Shown piece after piece: positions 60,681-64,000 of a DNA stretch of 64,000 nucleotides (position 1 is the first letter of the stretch; every line of letters starts with the position of its first letter). Source of the DNA: G965216695 sp965216695 (GTDB lineage Bacteria > Pseudomonadota > Gammaproteobacteria > Pseudomonadales > Azotimanducaceae); contig OZ244212.1 in NCBI GenBank assembly GCA_965216695.1, positions 3,844,001-3,908,000 on the forward strand, written 5' to 3'. A program made the position numbers and the translations under genes. The notes under the pieces are model-generated. The model was not told the origin of the DNA. It did not search any database and was given only the letters and a program-made list of their open reading frames with translations.

Positions 60681-61789
60681 CGGACGCGTCGGATCGGTCG
60701 GGTCGGCAAACGCTGTCGAGGGTGGTGGTGGTCGGCGGCGGATCCGCAGGGCATGTGCTGCCGGCGGTGCCGGTGATCGAAGCGCTTGAGCGCGACGGCG
60801 TGGAGGTGTCTTTCGTGGGCACCACAATCGGTCTGGAAGCGCGGCTGATCGAGCCACTCGGCGTCGCGTATCACGGCATTGCCAGTGGAAAACTCCGGCG
60901 CTACTGGTCCTGGCGCAACGTTACCGACGTAGGGCGCGTGCTGGCAGGACTGTTTCAGAGTTGGCGCTTGCTCGGGCGCCTGCGCCCCGATGTGGTGTTC
61001 TCGAAGGGCGGCTTCGTGTCGCTGCCCGTTGTCGTCGCGGCCTGGCTGCGACGCATTCCGGTGGTCGCGCACGAATCCGATCGCACGCTCGGCCTCGCCA
61101 ATCGGCTAGCAGCACCGTTCGTTACCGTGCTGTGCACGCAGTTCGATGCGGTATCCGCGCCGCGCGCCCGTGAGGTGCGGGTCACAGGTACACCGGTGCG
61201 GCGTGCGTTGCTCGAGGGCGATGCGCGCGCCGGGTTTGCAGCGAGCGGGCTCGCCGGGACGCGGTCAATGCTCGTCGTCACAGGCGGGAGCCTCGGCGCG
61301 AATCGCCTGAACGCGGTGGTGTGGGATGCGCTCGATGTGCTACTCGAGCGCTGGGATGTGGTGCATGTCTGCGGTCCGCAAGTGCGCGATGCCCCGCAGG
61401 CTGAGGGCTATCGGGCATTCGACTACATCGATGCGAGCTGGGGTGACGTCCTAGCCGCCGCCGACGCGGTGGTGTCGCGGGCGGGTGCCGGTGCTCTTAA
61501 CGAGTGGATCACGCTCGGCAAGCCGAACCTGCTGATTCCACTCACGACGGCCGGTAGCCGCGGCGATCAGATCGACAATGCCGACTGGGCGCAAACCCGC
61601 GGTTTCAGCCTGGTGTTACCGGAGGCAGAGCTGACGCCCGACGCCCTCGTTCGCGCGGTGGACCGGTTGTTCACGGAAGCGGACACCTGGCGCTCGGCGC
61701 TGGCAGCGTACGTTGGCGTCGACAGCGTCGCGTTGCTGCTCGAGAGTCTGCACGATGCCGCGTTTGACAAGCGGGAGTCGGCTCAATAA
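60677..61789 (+). CDS. MurG-like glycosyltransferase (second-type)
   Basis: This is a 370-residue GT28-family protein starting at TTG, which overlaps the hda stop. It has VVVVGGGSAGHVLPAVPVI (donor-side Rossmann start), GKLRRYWSWRNVTDVGRV, DVVFSKGGFVSLPVVVAAWL, VAHESDRTLGLANRLA and VTGGSLGANRLN. Near the end, SRAGAGALNEWITLGKP is followed by TTAGSRGDQIDNA. The last motif and GKLRRY resemble MurG of Firmicutes more than the enterobacterial form. MurG adds GlcNAc to lipid I. The normal murG is expected in the division-wall cluster, which is not in this window, so this may be a second copy or a relative with another substrate. Confidence 0.8.
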   Translation: MTDASDRSGRQTLSRVVVVGGGSAGHVLPAVPVIEALERDGVEVSFVGTTIGLEARLIEPLGVAYHGIASGKLRRYWSWRNVTDVGRVLAGLFQSWRLLGRLRPDVVFSKGGFVSLPVVVAAWLRRIPVVAHESDRTLGLANRLAAPFVTVLCTQFDAVSAPRAREVRVTGTPVRRALLEGDARAGFAASGLAGTRSMLVVTGGSLGANRLNAVVWDALDVLLERWDVVHVCGPQVRDAPQAEGYRAFDYIDASWGDVLAAADAVVSRAGAGALNEWITLGKPNLLIPLTTAGSRGDQIDNADWAQTRGFSLVLPEAELTPDALVRAVDRLFTEADTWRSALAAYVGVDSVALLLESLHDAAFDKRESAQ

Positions 61790-61821
61790 CGTCGCGTCCT
61801 TCGTCCGTACGGCCCGAACCG

Positions 61822-63006
61822 ATGTACAACATCCGCACCTTCAACCAGATTGCCGAGCGCGGTCTCCAGATGTTTCCCGTGGGCCGCTACAGCGTTGGTC
61901 CCAACGTAGGCTCGCCGGATGCGCTGCTGATACGCAGTCACAAGCTCGCGCCGGATGCGTTGAACGTCGAATTGCGCGCGGTGGCACGCGCGGGGGCCGG
62001 CGTGAATAACGTACCGGTTGATGCGTGCACCGATGCCGGCATCGTAGTCTTCAACACGCCGGGCGCCAACGCCAATTCGGTCAAGGAACTGGTGCTGGCG
62101 GCGTTGCTGTTGTCGAGTCGCCATCTTTACGACGGCGTTGGTTACGTGCGGTCGCTGGCGGATGTCGACGATGACGCAGAGCTCAATCGGCTGGTCGAGG
62201 CAGAGAAGAAACGTTTCAAAGGCCGTGAACTCTTCGGCAAGACACTCGGCGTCGTAGGCCTCGGCGCGATCGGATCGCTGGTTGCACGCGCTGCGCTGGA
62301 TCTCGGCATGTCTGTGTTGGGGTACGACCCGGCGATCTCGGTGGATGCGGCGTGGCGGCTACCGAGTGAAGTGCAGCGGATGGAAGGCTTACCGCAACTT
62401 TTTTCCCGCGCCGACTTCGTTACATTGCATGTACCGCTGATTCCGGAAACAACCGGCATGATCAACGCCGAGAGCCTGGCCACGTTCAAGGACGGCTCGG
62501 TACTGTTGAATTTTGCGCGCCAGGGCGTCGTGGATCAGACGGCGTTGGCGGACGCGCTTGCCGGCAACCTCGGCGGCTATCTCGCGGACTTCCCGGTGCC
62601 CGGACTGATCGATCACCCGAGGGTACTGCTGCTGCCGCACCTCGGGGCCAGCACCAACGAGGCCGAAGAGAACTGCGCGGTGATGGCGGCGGCGCAGCTG
62701 ATGGCGTTTCTTGAGAGCGGCAACATAAGCAACTCGGTCAACTTTCCGACGGTGCAGATGGAGGTGACATCGGGACACCGGATTGCGGTTGTAAACCGCA
62801 ACGTCCCGGGCATGCTCGGTCAGATCACGTCGGTGCTGGCGGAACGCGATCTGAACGTCATCGATCTGCTGAATAAGAGCCGCGACTCGGTGGCCTACAA
62901 CCTGATCGATGTCGATTCGGTGGCGGAAGACGCGTTGCTGGACGCGTTGCGCGCGATCCCCGACGTGATTGGTGCCCGCGCGATCGAGCAGTCGGACGTC
63001 GCCTGA
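61822..63006 (+). CDS. serA: D-3-phosphoglycerate dehydrogenase
   Basis: This is a 394-residue D-2-hydroxyacid dehydrogenase. The NAD-binding loop is GVVGLGAIGSLVA (about 140-152). The catalytic Arg, Glu and His are in ARQGVVD, near the Glu that follows, and in LLPHLGASTNEAEEN. A C-terminal ACT domain (about 318-390, HRIAVVNRNVPGMLGQITSV) implies feedback control by serine. It makes phosphohydroxypyruvate for serine synthesis. Its N-terminus is the short MYNIRTFNQIAERGL form found with this ACT-only type. Confidence 0.9.
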   Translation: MYNIRTFNQIAERGLQMFPVGRYSVGPNVGSPDALLIRSHKLAPDALNVELRAVARAGAGVNNVPVDACTDAGIVVFNTPGANANSVKELVLAALLLSSRHLYDGVGYVRSLADVDDDAELNRLVEAEKKRFKGRELFGKTLGVVGLGAIGSLVARAALDLGMSVLGYDPAISVDAAWRLPSEVQRMEGLPQLFSRADFVTLHVPLIPETTGMINAESLATFKDGSVLLNFARQGVVDQTALADALAGNLGGYLADFPVPGLIDHPRVLLLPHLGASTNEAEENCAVMAAAQLMAFLESGNISNSVNFPTVQMEVTSGHRIAVVNRNVPGMLGQITSVLAERDLNVIDLLNKSRDSVAYNLIDVDSVAEDALLDALRAIPDVIGARAIEQSDVA

Positions 63007-63040
63007 CGGCGGACGGCCGCGCGGATTCAACGCTGCGGGC

Positions 63041-64000
63041 TCAATCCAAACTGCGTGCGTTCATGCGATAGCCCCGCCGTGCCTGACGGGGTGGAAGGCG
63101 CGCAGGGTCGCTCACCTGTGTGAGACGGGGCGAAAGCGGCGGCACCCAACCCATCATGTCACTCGCGACGATTGCCGCGGCGAACGGCGCAGACACCGTG
63201 CCCATGGATCCGTGGCCTGTCGTGACCCACGTGGGTATCCCGTCGTGATCGCCGATGCGGCCCGCGAAACATTCCCGGTCCGACGTGACGCAGCGTGTCG
63301 CGCGCACGGAGTTGCCCGGAGTGGCGGGGTCGAGTCCGACCCGTGCTGCGTTGCGGCGACGCGCCTCGCCGTTCTGCCATGGCTGGTACTCGTAGGTTGC
63401 ACCTACCGCAAGGCCGGGGTTGCTGCCGCACCCGGGCGCGCGACAGGCGTAGCCGTCGCCAACAACAGGAATCTGCGGCGCGGTTGCGCTGGCGAACACG
63501 TCGATCTGGCCGTGCACCGGTGTCACTTCCAGAAACCGAGCGGATGCAAACTGTTGTACGCGCACGCCGCACGCCAGCACACGTGCATCGACGTCGTCGG
63601 CGGGTACGCGACGGACATCCAGGCCTTCCAGTAACGCATGCGTAGCCGCCGCGATGTCCAGCGTGCCTGCGTCAGGAAACCAGAGCGCGTCCGGAACGTT
63701 CCATGCGGCGCGCTGGCTGGCGTCGGCGGCGTTTAAGTACCCTAGCCAGTCCCCGGTGTTGGCGTACTGGTCGTGCAATGCGACCAGACGGTCCCTGGAG
63801 GTATTGGCGCCGTGTCCCTGCAAGATGCCTGTGGCGTCGAATCCAGCACTGGAACGCAGGAAGTGGCTGCTGTAACGAAACGCTAGCATGCGCCAGTCGG
63901 CGCGCAGCGACCCGTCGGCCAACAGGCGACCGTGCACCAATGCACAGGGTATGCGGGACGCGCCGCTCGCGGTGCCGAACGGGTCGGTGACCTGCACGGT
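63041..64000 (-). CDS. FAD-dependent oxidoreductase, MnmC C-domain-like (partial)
   Basis: The start lies beyond the right edge; the visible 319 residues are the C-terminal portion. ASGASRIPCALVHGRLLADG near the edge, the late NSVRATRCVTSDRECFAG and the C-terminal GHGSMGTVSAPFAAAIV are laid out as in the FAD domain of MnmC, which removes the carboxymethyl group in synthesis of the wobble-base modification mnm5s2U34. A general DAO-type amine oxidase is the other possibility. The methyltransferase domain, if any, is outside the window. It converges on serA with 34 bases between the stops. Confidence 0.6.
   Translation of the reverse strand, partial: TVQVTDPFGTASGASRIPCALVHGRLLADGSLRADWRMLAFRYSSHFLRSSAGFDATGILQGHGANTSRDRLVALHDQYANTGDWLGYLNAADASQRAAWNVPDALWFPDAGTLDIAAATHALLEGLDVRRVPADDVDARVLACGVRVQQFASARFLEVTPVHGQIDVFASATAPQIPVVGDGYACRAPGCGSNPGLAVGATYEYQPWQNGEARRRNAARVGLDPATPGNSVRATRCVTSDRECFAGRIGDHDGIPTWVTTGHGSMGTVSAPFAAAIVASDMMGWVPPLSPRLTQVSDPARLPPRQARRGYRMNARSLD

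Overview
The window is 64 kb of GC-rich, densely coded bacterial chromosome. It reads as an aerobic or facultative gammaproteobacterium. The evidence is gene content and order: separate ccmH and ccmI, smc-zipA-ligA, argG/rnt/grxD, metG next to rnfABCDGE-nth on one side and mrp-dcd on the other, and purM-DUF2066-hda. Several of these blocks resemble those of Pseudomonas and relatives, but the genus cannot be told from the sequence. No rRNA, tRNA, CRISPR array, prophage or transposase gene was found. This is core genome, and the unusual features are mostly small repeats, regulatory sites and a few atypical proteins.

Layout: 1-1849 is the end of a cytochrome c maturation operon (ccmG end, ccmH, ccmI). 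1850-2200 is a non-coding gap with two tandem repeat tracts. 2201-10757 holds a GntR regulator and the smc, zipA, ligA, lytic-transglycosylase-like lipoprotein run (condensation, division, ligation, wall). 10709-25004 holds a PQQ-type sugar dehydrogenase, DinG, an M16 protease lipoprotein, DoxX, a glycerate-kinase-like protein, a glycine-zipper envelope protein, a PepSY protein with a PhoP/PhoQ-like pair, and a large DUF349 protein. 25028-28986 holds a double-CDGSH protein, a crotonase, an acyl-CoA dehydrogenase, an alpha/beta hydrolase and a DUF4760 protein.

29036-33982 is the class Ia ribonucleotide reductase operon nrdAB with a long control region. That region has two NrdR boxes exactly 31 bp apart centre to centre and a perfect DnaA box. 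Then come glpK, a membrane diguanylate cyclase and a 1324-residue PilZ-DUF1631-GGDEF-EAL protein. Between that gene and argF lies a perfect 80-bp palindrome that fills almost the whole gap. 40891-48265 holds argF, argD, a PatB/MalY lyase, grxD, rnt, argG, an unknown zinc-ribbon protein and murI.

48287-55420 (minus strand) is one eight-gene unit, metG-rnfA-B-C-D-G-E-nth. From rnfA on, the genes overlap by 4 to 8 bases. 55567-63006 holds mrp, dcd, purM (reverse), DUF2066, a CDP-alcohol phosphatidyltransferase, hda, a second-type MurG-like glycosyltransferase and serA. The window ends inside a reverse-strand FAD oxidoreductase that resembles the MnmC C-terminal domain.

The genes form several functional sets: replication, repair and dNTP supply (nrdAB, dcd, hda, ligA, dinG, nth, smc), arginine synthesis (argD, argF, argG), redox and Fe-S work (rnf, mrp, grxD, CDGSH, ccm), cell wall (murI, MurG-like, transglycosylase) and c-di-GMP signalling. 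The best candidates for something little described are the 80-bp palindrome, the repeat-bearing NrdB extension, the 22-bp palindrome inside the gntR gene, and the MurG-like gene coupled to hda.
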